From JBDNFP01 sp041689775 (lineage in GTDB: Bacteria > Bacteroidota > Bacteroidia > Cytophagales > Spirosomataceae): a DNA stretch of 14,937 nucleotides. The notes under the pieces are model-generated. The model saw only the letters and a program-made list of their open reading frames with translations, was not told the DNA's origin and did no database searches. This document shows, piece after piece, positions 6,973 through 14,485 of this stretch (within the stretch, counting starts at the first letter, position 1; each line of letters starts with the position of its first letter). Made by a program: the position numbers and the translations under genes. The DNA lies in assembly GCA_041689775.1 (NCBI GenBank), contig JBDNFP010000138.1:1-14937 (forward strand), in the 5' to 3' direction.

Positions 6973-8199
6973 ATGGAGCAAGTCTTACACCCAACCTACA
7001 AGACCAGTACCCCATCCCAACAATCTACCGGCATCAAATCCTTAGGTATTCCTACCTATGTGTACGCAGTTGTTTTTTCTTCGTTCTGCGTAATTATCGG
7101 CCTCATTTGGGATATTTGCTGGCACCTCAGCATTGGCCGTGACGGTCTGTTATCACCACCGCACCTCGTCATTTACGTGGGTGCCATCGTATCCGGCCTA
7201 TTTTCCGGCTATGAAGTACTTCGGAATACCTTTGCGGGCAACGCCCTGGAAAAAAGTAAAAGGGTCAAAATCTGGGGATTCTTTTACAGCTCATTGGGTG
7301 CCCTATTTTGTATTTGGGGAGCCATTGCGATGCTTACCTCCGCTCCCTTCGACGATTGGTGGCATAACACCTACGGTCTGGACGTAACTATTCTTTCACC
7401 GCCCCATACCGTTCTTGCGCTCGGAATCATTGGCGTTCAGTTCGGTGCTATTGTGGGTGTATTGGCCATTAAAAACCAAACCGCGTTTATTTTTTCCGGG
7501 GATGAAGCCGCAAAAAAGCTACGGAATCGGGTACTTTATGTGATGTTCGTGCTATCCGCTGGTTTTTTGCTAACCATGTGGTTCACGCTACTTTCGGAAG
7601 AAATAGACAAAAGAGCCTCCCACTCGGCCATTTACTACCAAATTTCCGCCTTCGCGTTCCCTATCTTTTTACTGGCGTTTGGTCGAGCCTTCCCTTCCAA
7701 GTGGACCATAACCGCTGTTTCAGCCGTCTACGTGGCCATCCTGATGCTGACCATGTGGATCATTCCACTTTTTCCGGCGGAACCCAAACTCGGCCCTATT
7801 TTAAATCACATTGATCATTACCAAGGATTCAAGTTTCCTTTGCTGTTTATCATCCCGGCCATCGCACTGGATATTCTAAAAAACCGATACGCTTATCTTA
7901 ATGACTGGAAACAAACTCTCATTTTGGCTCCGGCATTTTTGCTTATTTTCTTCGTGGTTCAATGGTATTTTGGTGGCTTCCTGTTAGAGTCTCCCAATGC
8001 CAGAAACTGGCTTTTTGGGAGTCATTATTGGTATTTCGGTAGCAATCCTGACTGGGAATACCGCTACAAATTCGCTCCCTGGAATCTCGAAAGTCCCGTA
8101 GGCCTCATCAAGGGGCTTGGTATTGCGTTGATCCTAAGTTTGGTTTCCAGCCGCATAGGTTTGGCTTGGGGTAACTGGATGAAGAACATAAAACGATGA
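6973..8199 (+). CDS. Polytopic membrane protein with duplicated LSPPH motif, function unknown
   Basis: A 408-aa protein with about 9-10 hydrophobic helices and no recognised enzyme domain. After a short polar N-terminus (~25 residues) come helices near 27-50, 60-80, 100-122, 140-162, 188-207, 222-240, 245-267, 288-305, 315-335 and 378-396. There is an internal repeat. IWDICWHLSIGRDGLLSPPH is followed by a helix, and FDDWWHNTYGLDVTILSPPH, about 80 residues later, is also followed by one. Both copies carry Trp and His residues, a Gly-x-Asp, and LSPPH at the mouth of a helix. The paired histidines suggest metal or heme binding, which is inference. The stop overlaps the next start by four bases (ATGA), so the two proteins are translationally coupled and probably act together. 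I recall similar SPPH-containing membrane proteins of unknown function in other phyla but cannot name the family. Confidence 0.85.
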   Translation: MEQVLHPTYKTSTPSQQSTGIKSLGIPTYVYAVVFSSFCVIIGLIWDICWHLSIGRDGLLSPPHLVIYVGAIVSGLFSGYEVLRNTFAGNALEKSKRVKIWGFFYSSLGALFCIWGAIAMLTSAPFDDWWHNTYGLDVTILSPPHTVLALGIIGVQFGAIVGVLAIKNQTAFIFSGDEAAKKLRNRVLYVMFVLSAGFLLTMWFTLLSEEIDKRASHSAIYYQISAFAFPIFLLAFGRAFPSKWTITAVSAVYVAILMLTMWIIPLFPAEPKLGPILNHIDHYQGFKFPLLFIIPAIALDILKNRYAYLNDWKQTLILAPAFLLIFFVVQWYFGGFLLESPNARNWLFGSHYWYFGSNPDWEYRYKFAPWNLESPVGLIKGLGIALILSLVSSRIGLAWGNWMKNIKR

Positions 8200-9851
8200 A
8201 AAAGATATTGATTCTATGGGTACTCCTCGTTAGTACCCTCCCCGTATTCGCCCACGTAGGTAGTTCAGGCGTGCTTTTTCAGGGAAATGCTGGTGCTTAC
8301 CGGGTTCTGGTAAATGTGCAACCCCCTGATGTTATACCCGGCACCGCTCAGATCACCGTTTTTGTGGAAAGTGGCACCGCCACCAGCATCATGGCGAGGC
8401 CCATTTATTTCCGTTCGGGAGATGAAGGCGCCCCGAGTGCTGACGCGGTCGAACCAGTTGCGGGCCAATTAGGCCAGTTTCAGGGTATTGTGTGGCTAAT
8501 GGAAAGCGGTTCTTCCAGCATTCAGATCGATATAGACGGAAAAAATGGCAAGGGCCAACTCATCGTACCGATTGTAGCGGTATCAACCGCCGAACGGGAG
8601 ATGCCACCGGCCTTGGGTTGGACACTTTCTGCGCTCGGCCTTTTGTTAGTTATTTTGATGGTTACCGTTATTGGCGCAGGTGTTAGTGACGGAGTACTCC
8701 AACCCGGACAAGAATTGACCAAAATTCAGAAAAGAAAACGATTCCAAAATATGGGAATCGCATTCGTCATCTGTTCAGTGATCCTGTATGGTGGTAGTAG
8801 CTGGTGGGATAGCTGGGCCTCGGAGTACAAACAGTACTTGTACAAACCCATGACCGCTACCAGTAAGATGATCAAAAAGGACGGACAAAGGGTGGTTCAG
8901 CTGCAAGTAGACACCACCAACTGGCAGGGGTCGCGGCGACAAAACTCGCTTAATTTTCTGATCCCGGACCACGGTAAACTTATGCACCTGTTTCTGGTGC
9001 GCATTCCCGGTATGGATGCCTTTGCTCACTTGCATCCCGAACGGGCTGATTCCGTTACTTTTCAGGCCTACCTACCAAAACTACCCGTGGGTAAGTACCT
9101 TGTCTACGGGGATATCGTTAATTACTCAGGATTTACCGAAACCATTACGGATACCCTCGAAATAACCGAAGCGGAGGAAGCCGCCCAATCGATCAAAAAG
9201 ACCGATCCGGAAGACACCTACGTAGTAACCGACCCGCTTAATAAACCCAAGCAAATACCATTGGATGAAAATGTGGTGGTATGCGGTCGGCCCGGTACCA
9301 AGACCTACCTCAAAGACAGTTCCTACGTGGTATGGGAAGGGAAAGCTAACCGAACGTTTGAAGTAGGTAGGCCCTACCAACTCAATTTTGAAGTATACGC
9401 ACCCGACGGCACCCCGGCTGAATTACAAACCTATCTGGGAATGTCCGGCCACGCGGCCATTGTTCGTTCGGACGGCTCCGTGTACATTCACTTACATCCG
9501 GTGGGTACCTATGCCATGGCCGCCGAAATTTCTCTCAAAAACCGGATTGCGGATACTACCCGCAATTACCGACGTCCCAACGCTAAATTTTTCAGGGATA
9601 GCATTGATAAGTATATCACCGTTTTTAAAGGCATGCCCGATACCCAACGGGAGGAATTACTCATGAAAGAAATGGGAATGGTTGACAGCAAAGGAAATAG
9701 TACCCACGAAGGCATGGACCACGGTAGCAGTATTTCGTTCCCCTACTCTTTTCCCAGGGAAGGTCAATACCGTATTTTCCTGCAAATAAAAAGGAACGGA
9801 CAGGTACTTACCGGTATTTTTGACGCCCGAGTAACCAACCCGCTACTATGA
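8196..9851 (+). CDS. Exported membrane-anchored protein with duplicated H...HLHP domains, putative metal-binding
   Basis: 551 aa. Residues 1-19 are a signal peptide (LLVSTLPVFA|HVG). Residues 20-130 form a beta-rich N-domain, like the small YtkA/CopC-type folds in style only. Two membrane helices lie near 141-163 and 186-203. The rest is a periplasmic region with two similar modules. One runs KLMHLFLVRIPGMDAFAHLHPE (His264, His278, His280). The other runs MSGHAAIVRSDGSVYIHLHP (His419, His432, His434), followed by HEGMDHG (His504, His509) and the strand pair REGQYRIFLQIKRNGQ. The repeated HLHP and the Met/His-rich EGMDHG patch resemble copper-handling proteins. No heme or Cys-rich site is present; the only cysteines are Cys193 in a helix and Cys363. 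The start overlaps the previous stop. The metal role is inferred from the motifs and not established. Confidence 0.82.
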   Translation: MKKILILWVLLVSTLPVFAHVGSSGVLFQGNAGAYRVLVNVQPPDVIPGTAQITVFVESGTATSIMARPIYFRSGDEGAPSADAVEPVAGQLGQFQGIVWLMESGSSSIQIDIDGKNGKGQLIVPIVAVSTAEREMPPALGWTLSALGLLLVILMVTVIGAGVSDGVLQPGQELTKIQKRKRFQNMGIAFVICSVILYGGSSWWDSWASEYKQYLYKPMTATSKMIKKDGQRVVQLQVDTTNWQGSRRQNSLNFLIPDHGKLMHLFLVRIPGMDAFAHLHPERADSVTFQAYLPKLPVGKYLVYGDIVNYSGFTETITDTLEITEAEEAAQSIKKTDPEDTYVVTDPLNKPKQIPLDENVVVCGRPGTKTYLKDSSYVVWEGKANRTFEVGRPYQLNFEVYAPDGTPAELQTYLGMSGHAAIVRSDGSVYIHLHPVGTYAMAAEISLKNRIADTTRNYRRPNAKFFRDSIDKYITVFKGMPDTQREELLMKEMGMVDSKGNSTHEGMDHGSSISFPYSFPREGQYRIFLQIKRNGQVLTGIFDARVTNPLL

Positions 9852-9886
9852 TCTGGAATTAGTGGTAGCTTCTTCAAGAATACAGT

Positions 9887-9922
9887 ACAAAACCCGCGAG
9901 TAAGTTTACTTTCGGGTTTTGT
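9887..9922 (+). terminator. Hairpin terminator candidate after the HLHP-protein gene
   Basis: Outer stem ACAAAACCCG (9887-9896) with CGGGTTTTGT (9913-9922), 10 bp perfect, and an inner stem AGTAA/TTACT (9899-9903 with 9906-9910). The T-run is inside the stem (GGGTTTT) and the bases after it are not T-rich, so termination may be partial and readthrough to the cytochrome gene is possible. Confidence 0.55.
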
Positions 9923-9972
9923 GGTATAAGTCCCGCATTCTCCTCTCTTCCTTAGTTGCAGATGCTTTGCCC

Positions 9973-10018
9973 AAAGTAATTCAGGTAGTTGAAAACTACT
10001 TTTTGCTTTAAAGTAATT
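9973..10018 (+). repeat. Direct repeat AAAGTAATT flanking a 6-bp dyad, upstream of the cytochrome gene
   Basis: AAAGTAATT occurs at 9973-9981 and again at 10010-10018. Between them lies GTAGTT-gaa-AACTAC (9985-9999). The block is ~60-100 bases before the ATG at 10077 and could be a regulator site. No exact TAnnTTTG box is seen in this gap; TACTTTTTG at 9997-10005 is one base longer than the consensus. Confidence 0.35.
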
Positions 10019-10076
10019 GAAACATCTCGCTCATAAAAAGACAGTACACAATTAACCAATTGCCAACCTTGTACCT

Positions 10077-12725
10077 ATGTTCAAACCCATTTACACCCTG
10101 TTTTACGCCATCGCTCTACTATTATTCAACGGCATTGAACTACCTGATTTCAAGAAAGCACCCGCCCAGCAAACTTTTACCAAGGCAGATTCGCTTTTAA
10201 AAGCCACCAATTGGCCCGCGGAACTCAAAATGACCTCCTTCGTTGGACCCGACGTAACACCCAGCCCCTCCTGCCTCGCGGTTGCTGCCAACGGCGACGT
10301 ATTCGTTGGGGTAGATATGATTGGCTCCCTCGGAAAAACTCCGGGTAAAGGCAGTATCGTGAAGTTGGTGGACACCAATAACGACGGTAAGCCTGACCTG
10401 AAAACTACTTTTGCCAAACTGGATAACCCCCGTGGTATCATTGCCAACGGCGATAAGGTATTTGTACTACATACCGTCTTTTCGAAAGAAACTGGTATCG
10501 CTACGGGTATGGATCTTGTGGTGTACGAAGATAAAAACCACGACGGCATAGCCGACGGGCCCGCAAAACCATTGATTCAACACGTTAGCTCCCCCAAATT
10601 TCTGCAAAGCCGCGGCACTGACCACTCCACCAACGGAATCCGGATGGGGATTGATGGCTGGATCTACATTGCGGTTGGTGACTTTGGTTTCCACGGAGCA
10701 GTGGACCGGAGTGGTAAAACCCTCACCCAATTGGGCGGTGGTATTCTGCGGGTACGTCCGGACGGAACCGAAATGGAAGTCTATACCCACGGTCTCAGAA
10801 ATATCTATGACGTGGCCATTGACCCCTTCATGAATATCTTTGCCCGGGGTAACACCAACGACGGCGGCGGCTGGAACATCCGTTTCAGTCACCAAATTCA
10901 ATCGGGTGAATATGGGTACCCGGTACTATTCAAAAACTTTACCGACGAAATACTCCCTGCCCTCGTTGACGTGGGAGGTGGCTCAGGAACCGGGGCCCTG
11001 TTTATGACCGACCCTACCTGGCCGGCTAAATACAACAATGTACCGATGATGGCAGACTGGGGCCGGAGCCAACTCTACATTCACCGCGTAGAACCCAACG
11101 GACCAAGCTTTACGCAAAAGGAGGAAGAGTTTATTAAGCTACCCCAAATTACGGATGTCGACGTTGACGCTTCCGGACGCATGTACATGTCAGCCTGGGA
11201 TGGCGCCGGATATTCTGGCAATGCTAACAAAGGGTTTGTCGTACGCGTGGTACCAAATACTTGGTCTTATAAGGCCTTTCCTAATCTGACTAAGCTTTCC
11301 GTAAAGCAATTGGCAGCCGTTCTGAAATCGGAAAGTGGTACTGCCCGCTTGGCGGCGCAGCAGGAATTACTTTCCCGTCCCGCCAAACAAGCTACCGATG
11401 CCGCATGGCAAATCGCCACGGATAAGAACTTAGACCTCGCCGTGAGAGTGGCCGGAATCTATACCTATGCGCAGGCGGCCGGAGCCTCAGGGAACGATAA
11501 TCTCGTTAAATTGATTTCCGATAATACGGTGAAAGAATTTGCCCTGCGTGCCTTAGCCGACCGCAAAACCGCCCTTAGTACTGCACCGACGGCACCTTTT
11601 ATCCAGGCTTTGCAAGACCCATCCGAGCGGGTACGCACCGCCGCAACCATTGGTTTAGGCCGTCTCGACCGCAAGGAAGCCATTTCGGCGTTACTTGCCA
11701 CGCCGGTCCCCTCGTCATTTACCCCGCCTAAAAAAGGAACCGAAGGCCCGCACGCTACCCCAAACGCGGCCATTGTACTACCTCACTTGGCCGTAAGGGC
11801 TTTATTGAACCTTAACGCAGTGGATGAATGTGTAAAGGCGATCGGTGGACCAAACTCCACGATTGCCCTCTGGGCTTTGCGGTATATGCATACGCCCGAG
11901 GCCGTTGATGGAATGTTAAAAGCTTACCAAAGCGCAACCAAACCGGCATTAAAGACGGAAATACTGACGACGTTGGCGCGTTTGTATCAGGTTGAAGCCC
12001 CTTATGACGGATCATGGTGGTGGAGTACCCGCCCCGACACGCGTGGCCCTTACTACAAAGGAATTGTGTGGGAGAAGTCACCCGAGATCAAGAGTTTCTT
12101 AGTGGCTGAGCTAGGTAAATCATCGGATAAGCAATTCTATACTGACTTGAACGGTCGCCTGCGGTTAGGTATTGAAGAGCTTGGTACCGAGGAGCCGGTG
12201 GTAGCGGCCAAAGAGGAGGTTAAAATCGATCTCGAAAAAATCAAGAATAAAAAAGGACAGGTGGGAGAAGCGTCCATCGAAGACGTAATGCTCGCCATGG
12301 ACAAGATACCGGGCGATGCTGCACTTGGTAAGACGCTCTTCGTAAATCAGGGATGCATTGCCTGCCATAGCATTGAGAAAGGCGAAGTAATGAAAGGCCC
12401 CTACATGGGTCAGATTGGCTCCATCATGAACCGTGAACAAATTGCGGAGTCTATCCTGAAACCCAATGCTTCTATTTCGCAGGGTTTCTCTACGGTACTC
12501 ATCACGGCCAAAAAAGATAAGTCTTACGTGGGTTTTATCACCGAGGAAACATCGAACGGAATCGTGCTGCGGGATATTACCGGACAAGTTACCCGGTTAA
12601 GATCCTCGGATATTTTCAAACGGGAAGAAATGGAAAACTCCATGATGCCCGCCGGATTAGCCAACTCCTTATCCTACGAAGAATTCGCTTCGCTGATAAC
12701 TTTCCTTTCCAAGCAGAAGAAGTAA
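10077..12725 (+). CDS. Exported beta-propeller / HEAT-repeat / cytochrome c protein (PVC-type heme-binding dehydrogenase-like)
   Basis: 882 aa with a signal peptide (about 1-31, LFYAIALLLFNGIEL...APAQQ). Residues ~50-400 are a six-bladed-propeller region of the type annotated 'membrane-bound dehydrogenase domain' or DUF7133: DTNNDGKPDL, LDNPRGI, STNGIRMGIDGWIYIAVGD and YTHGLRNIYDVAIDP are its usual signatures. Residues ~420-700 carry HEAT-like alpha repeats (ALRALADRK, VRTAATIGLGRLDRKEA). The C-terminal ~130 residues are a cytochrome c domain: heme site Cys760-Ile-Ala-Cys763-His764, and MMPAGL (Met856/857) as the likely axial methionine. The order propeller, HEAT, CxxCH is that of the TIGR02604/TIGR02603 proteins common in Planctomycetes, Verrucomicrobia and Bacteroidota, thought to oxidise sugars or alcohols in the periplasm. 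The substrate is unknown. It follows the two-gene membrane operon by 225 bp and ends in a strong terminator. Confidence 0.9.
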   Translation: MFKPIYTLFYAIALLLFNGIELPDFKKAPAQQTFTKADSLLKATNWPAELKMTSFVGPDVTPSPSCLAVAANGDVFVGVDMIGSLGKTPGKGSIVKLVDTNNDGKPDLKTTFAKLDNPRGIIANGDKVFVLHTVFSKETGIATGMDLVVYEDKNHDGIADGPAKPLIQHVSSPKFLQSRGTDHSTNGIRMGIDGWIYIAVGDFGFHGAVDRSGKTLTQLGGGILRVRPDGTEMEVYTHGLRNIYDVAIDPFMNIFARGNTNDGGGWNIRFSHQIQSGEYGYPVLFKNFTDEILPALVDVGGGSGTGALFMTDPTWPAKYNNVPMMADWGRSQLYIHRVEPNGPSFTQKEEEFIKLPQITDVDVDASGRMYMSAWDGAGYSGNANKGFVVRVVPNTWSYKAFPNLTKLSVKQLAAVLKSESGTARLAAQQELLSRPAKQATDAAWQIATDKNLDLAVRVAGIYTYAQAAGASGNDNLVKLISDNTVKEFALRALADRKTALSTAPTAPFIQALQDPSERVRTAATIGLGRLDRKEAISALLATPVPSSFTPPKKGTEGPHATPNAAIVLPHLAVRALLNLNAVDECVKAIGGPNSTIALWALRYMHTPEAVDGMLKAYQSATKPALKTEILTTLARLYQVEAPYDGSWWWSTRPDTRGPYYKGIVWEKSPEIKSFLVAELGKSSDKQFYTDLNGRLRLGIEELGTEEPVVAAKEEVKIDLEKIKNKKGQVGEASIEDVMLAMDKIPGDAALGKTLFVNQGCIACHSIEKGEVMKGPYMGQIGSIMNREQIAESILKPNASISQGFSTVLITAKKDKSYVGFITEETSNGIVLRDITGQVTRLRSSDIFKREEMENSMMPAGLANSLSYEEFASLITFLSKQKK

Positions 12726-12748
12726 TAAAAAGCGGATTAGTCTCCATT

Positions 12749-12790
12749 AAAAGGCCCGAATGTCTGATTGACGTTCGGGCCTTTTGTTTT
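12749..12790 (+). terminator. Strong rho-independent terminator after the cytochrome gene
   Basis: AAAAGGCCCGAA (12749-12760) pairs perfectly with TTCGGGCCTTTT (12774-12785). The stem continues through a U-G pair and GTC/GAC to 16 bp with a 5-base loop, then TTTTGTTTT. It starts 24 bases past the stop. The A/T-rich edges allow bidirectional use. Confidence 0.92.
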
Positions 12791-12887
12791 GGTGTAGTGC
12801 GTCAAGTTGACTTCTTAGCTAGTGACCAACTACACACCAAACCTTGCGGGGGATATTGTTTCTTTGGCGGATAGATCGTGTAAATAG

Positions 12888-12900
12888 CGTCCAGAGGACG
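12888..12900. repeat. REP-like palindrome CGTCC-AGA-GGACG followed by TATATATG
   Basis: A perfect 5-bp stem with a 3-base loop, in an intergenic region directly after a terminator and followed by an AT stretch. I recall CGTCCnnnGGACG-plus-TATATA motifs scattered in intergenic DNA of Cytophagales, but only one copy occurs here, so its repeat status is not shown by this window. Confidence 0.35.
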
Positions 12901-13005
12901 TATATATGTCATTAACTCGACAGAGGCCGAGCGAAGGCTGAAAGCCTGAGACAGGGTTTTCTTGTAAAAATTAATACTCTTATAATTATATAAAATATGG
13001 TAAAA

Positions 13006-13039
13006 GTTTAGAAAAAAGTCTCGTATTTAGTAACCTTTG
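13006..13039 (+). promoter_or_regulatory. Promoter-like pair with no surviving gene behind it
   Basis: GTTTA at 13006-13010, then 21 bases, then AACCTTTG at 13032-13039 (seven of eight to TAnnTTTG). The first ATG downstream (13097) opens only nine codons (MQNTQFWSK). This could be the promoter of a decayed gene or of an untranslated RNA. Confidence 0.25.
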
Positions 13040-13249
13040 TGGTCGGTTGAATCTGAATCAGTACTAAAATAACTACTTTCCTATCTCCTTTGTGATGCAA
13101 AATACCCAATTCTGGTCGAAATAAGTTTTTATAAGAAAGCCCTGAAGCCTGAGATTACATCATACGGGGTACTCCACGGGTTTGACGGATGGTTAAAGTG
13201 ATGGCCCTGCTTACTTCCCAGGATTCTGAAGAAGAAAGAGAACCGATCG

Positions 13250-13279
13250 TTTGAAGAAGTCAGAATTTGTGTAATTTAG
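13250..13279 (+). promoter_or_regulatory. Promoter-like pair pointing into the cassette array
   Basis: TTTG at 13250-13253 is followed after 18 bases by TAATTTAG at 13272-13279 (seven of eight to TAnnTTTG). It would start transcription about 50 bases before the cassette boundary and could serve the first cassette gene as an external promoter, as Pc does in integrons. Confidence 0.3.
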
Positions 13280-13305
13280 TTGCGTCTATGCTTCAAAATT
13301 GAGTA

Positions 13306-13329
13306 ATAAACGCAAAGGGTTGCGTTTAT
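13306..13329. repeat. 10-bp perfect hairpin just before the cassette boundary
   Basis: ATAAACGCAA (13306-13315) pairs perfectly with TTGCGTTTAT (13320-13329) around a 4-base loop (aggg). It ends five bases before TGTTAGCGG. It could be the inner part of an upstream attC-like site, or an attI-like structure. No matching AAC core is seen on its left side, so a full site is not supported. Confidence 0.5.
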
Positions 13330-13334
13330 ACAGA

Positions 13335-13344
13335 TGTTAGCGGA
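13335..13344 (+). other. Cassette 5' boundary core, TGTTAGCGGA
   Basis: The 10 bases are the exact reverse complement of TCCGCTAACA at 14358-14367, the first core of the palindrome that closes this cassette. In integrons, the first bases of an integrated cassette (from the TT of GTT) complement the R'' core of its own attC, because the two join in the circular form. Recombination would fall between G13336 and T13337. The core keeps the GTT/AAC but departs from the strict GTTRRRY consensus. Confidence 0.5.
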
Positions 13345-14485
13345 AACCGTAAGACGACACACAACGACAAAATCACGAATAGAAAATATGTTTGACTTTG
13401 GACAACTTTTAGTAGACGCAGAAGAAAACCAAGAACTTTGGTTTAGAGCTGAAATGACGCACCGACAATTTGCTTCACTTTCACATAAACTTGTTAATTC
13501 CGACATAGAGAATGAAATCATTAATCTTGACTTTTTTGTAAACAGACTTGAGAAAGCAAAGAACTTAAACCTTGACGAAGTTGAAAAATGGCTGAAGAAT
13601 TCTTGGAACACTGAGAATGTTCTAATTCAAAACAAAAGTATAATTGAAAATACTGGACAATCATTTGCAATGCAATGGGCTTTTCCACAAGCATACTACT
13701 CGACTTTTGGTTCTTTGTTAGCACATTTCAAAGCATTAGGATATACACAAGAAAGTCATACCGCTGTTCTTAAAAATTTCGCTTTGTTAATCGAATAAAA
13801 TAAATTCCCTGAAAGCATTTGTTTTTACTGCACAGGTGGTAAAAAGAATTATGGATATGTTAACATTGTTAAGCCAGACGATGTTGCTTCAATGGACTTT
13901 GACATTGGTAACTTAAAGACAATTGATAATCATATTTGCCAATTCTTAAAAGCAACGAGAGAAATAAAATTGGACGACAAAGCCATTGATATGAAACTAA
14001 AAAACAGACCAGGACAAAAAAGGAAAAATTTAAATTCAGCTAAATGGCAGAAAGTTTCAGATGCAACTGGGCACACGACAATTATGGATTTGCTTTACAG
14101 AAAAAGAATTAAAGCAAACTATCAAGACATAGACACATTTTCCTCAACTCAATTTAAAGGTCTTGAAGTCCTTATAAACCTTAGTGCAGTTGTTGGTAGA
14201 ATTAATCTAATCAACGAAACATATATCGCAAAGGCAGTTGGACTTGGGAACTACGAAACAATGCTAAACCGACACTTGAAAAAAGTAAATAACGACACAG
14301 TTAAAGCAAGATTTGAAACGACTAAAACAATAATCAATGCGACATCATAGAACGGCATCCGCTAACAGCACCTACCCAAAAGGCGGGGTTTCGTGCTTCG
14401 CAGACACATTTGTGGTAGCCGAAAGTTCAGTTCTCCGAATGAAGTTTTGTGGTAAAAATCCCGCCCTTCGGGTAGCTGCAAACCG
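13337..14485 (+). mobile_element. Putative gene cassette 1 (integron-like), one broken gene plus attC-like site
   Basis: Bounded by G/TT junctions at 13336/13337 and 14485/14486. It holds a single A+T-rich gene that fills nearly all of it and a ~136-bp imperfect palindrome at its 3' end, the layout of an integron cassette. No integrase gene is in the window, so this would be part of an array whose integrase is elsewhere or lost. The boundaries rest on core complementarity and on one site only. Confidence 0.5.
13388..14350 (+). pseudogene. Cassette 1 gene of unknown function, broken by an in-frame TAA
   Basis: The frame from ATG 13388 is interrupted by one TAA at 13796-13798 (LLIE-stop-NKFPES) and then stays open in the same frame for 184 codons to the stop at 14348-14350. 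Composition and codon style are the same on both sides, and no start codon stands close after the stop (next in-frame ATG at 13892). A nonsense change in one ~320-codon gene explains this better than two genes. The N-part (136 aa from 13388) is helical with FPQAYYSTFGSLLAHFK, faintly like HEPN-type helices. The C-part has CFYCTGG and a basic stretch KLKNRPGQKRKN. I do not recognise the family. An ATG at 13334 is in frame but overlaps the cassette boundary; 13388, after an A-rich leader, is the better start. If two proteins are made instead, they would be 13388-13798 and 13892-14350. Confidence 0.7.

Larger units (their letters stand above)
12786..13333. other. 548-bp gene-free stretch between the core operon and the cassette array
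   Basis: No ORF here has a start, length and composition that I would accept. Contents: an interrupted inverted repeat, GTGTAGT (12792-12798) with ACTACAC (12830-12836), enclosing GTCAA-g-TTGAC; a REP-like palindrome at 12888-12900; a second small hairpin AGGCT-gaa-AGCCT at about 12933-12945; an A/T-rich tract at 12960-13015; two promoter-like pairs; and a 10-bp hairpin at 13306. One frame from about 13070 stays open for ~42 codons to a TGA at 13199-13201, without a start codon, and reads in a protein-like way (KKALKPEITSYGVLHGFDGW); it may be a gene remnant, but that length can occur by chance. Composition falls from core-like to A/T-rich across it. Confidence 0.6.

Noticed and set aside
13070..13201. 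Open frame of about 42 codons (…VLHGFDGWLK) as a coding gene
   Set aside because: No start codon, a length expected by chance, and stops at both ends; kept only as a possible remnant.
13334..13387. ATG at 13334 as the start of the cassette 1 gene
   Set aside because: It overlaps the cassette boundary core, so its first bases would change on every cassette move; the ATG at 13388 after an A-rich leader is more likely.
13386..13393. TATGTTTG as a -7 promoter box
   Set aside because: It matches TAnnTTTG but overlaps the chosen start codon, so a transcript from it would lack the start.
14409..14453. TTTGTGGTA repeated twice, as a CRISPR-like or tandem repeat
   Set aside because: Only two 9-bp copies, both inside the loop of the attC-like palindrome; no array and no cas genes.
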